Assembly (NCBI GenBank): GCA_938038035.1
Contig: CALHQV010000283.1
Location: 1 to 5,295 of the forward strand
Direction of reading: 5' to 3'
DNA: 5,295 nucleotides
Source of the DNA: an uncultured Gemella sp.
Lineage (GTDB): Bacteria > Bacillota > Bacilli > Staphylococcales > Gemellaceae
Shown here: positions 5,247-5,295 of the stretch, piece after piece
Layout of the letters: each line of letters begins with the position of its first letter
Position numbering within the stretch: the stretch's first letter is position 1
Position numbers and translations under genes: made by a program
The notes under the pieces: model-generated
What the model was told of the DNA's origin: nothing
The model's input: only the letters and a program-made list of their open reading frames with translations
The model's database searches: none

Positions 5247-5295
5247 TGTGTACCCAAAATTCTGGACACATATATATTTAGTTTAAACATGTGGA
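5247..5295 (-). mobile_element. Probable end of an IS3-family-like insertion sequence (truncated by window)
   Basis: Read on the minus strand, 5270-5247 begins TGTGTCCAGAATTTTGGG and closes with TACACA, a TG...CA-ended segment of the kind I associate with IS3-family (IS150-group) ends. The segment is also an imperfect palindrome, TGTGT-a-CC with GGACACA. In the same direction a minus-strand frame ends in TAA at 5280-5278, just inside the putative end, which would fit the stop of a transposase gene. Only five codons of it lie in the window (STCLN), so it cannot be identified. The identification rests on pattern memory and is tentative. Confidence 0.4.

Noticed and set aside
5246..5281. Short ORF from ATG 5246, downstream of the G-rich arm GGAGGGGGG
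   Set aside because: Only 11 codons. The G-rich run is 16 nt upstream and locked in the terminator stem.

Overview
The window is AT-rich, with strong AGGAG-type Shine-Dalgarno sites, TATAAT/TTGACA-type promoters and U-tailed hairpin terminators. This is a low-GC Firmicute. The trigger factor, the compact YggS protein and the spacing style suggest Bacillales/Lactobacillales, and Gemella is my best guess from recollection of such proteins (genus not proven here).

Layout, left to right: (1) 1-378, the C-terminal part of an unrecognised protein with beta-strand-rich segments. (2) 371-522, a promoter that overlaps the stop codon of that gene, a compact structured RNA of about 110 nt, and its own terminator. 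The RNA is closed by a 7-bp stem, contains a tRNA-like T-loop hairpin and two mutually exclusive hairpins, and matches no family I can name with confidence. (3) 602-2000, a two-gene operon with its own extended -10 promoter: a YggS/YlmE-type PLP-binding protein and a YgjP-like (DUF45) zinc metallopeptidase. (4) 2116-3542, a textbook promoter, a leader with two small hairpins, the trigger factor gene (tig) and a strong terminator. (5) 3579-5124, a two-gene unit: a GIY-YIG nuclease-family protein with a C-terminal DUF4357, and a small HEAT-repeat protein related to the AlkC/AlkD DNA alkylation-repair family, starting at TTG. (6) 5131-5244, two overlapping promoters followed by a roughly 20-bp hairpin with C-rich and G-rich arms and a U tail, which may be a short regulatory RNA or an elaborate terminator. 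(7) 5247-5295, what looks like the end of an IS3-type insertion sequence, entered only 3 nt after the U tract of that hairpin.

Functionally the core is housekeeping: protein folding at the ribosome (Tig) and PLP homeostasis (YggS). The GIY-YIG plus HEAT pair is plausibly accessory DNA processing or repair. The parts most worth attention are the two non-coding transcription units, at about 407-522 and about 5166-5244. Each has a good promoter and its own terminator, and neither leads into an obvious reading frame.
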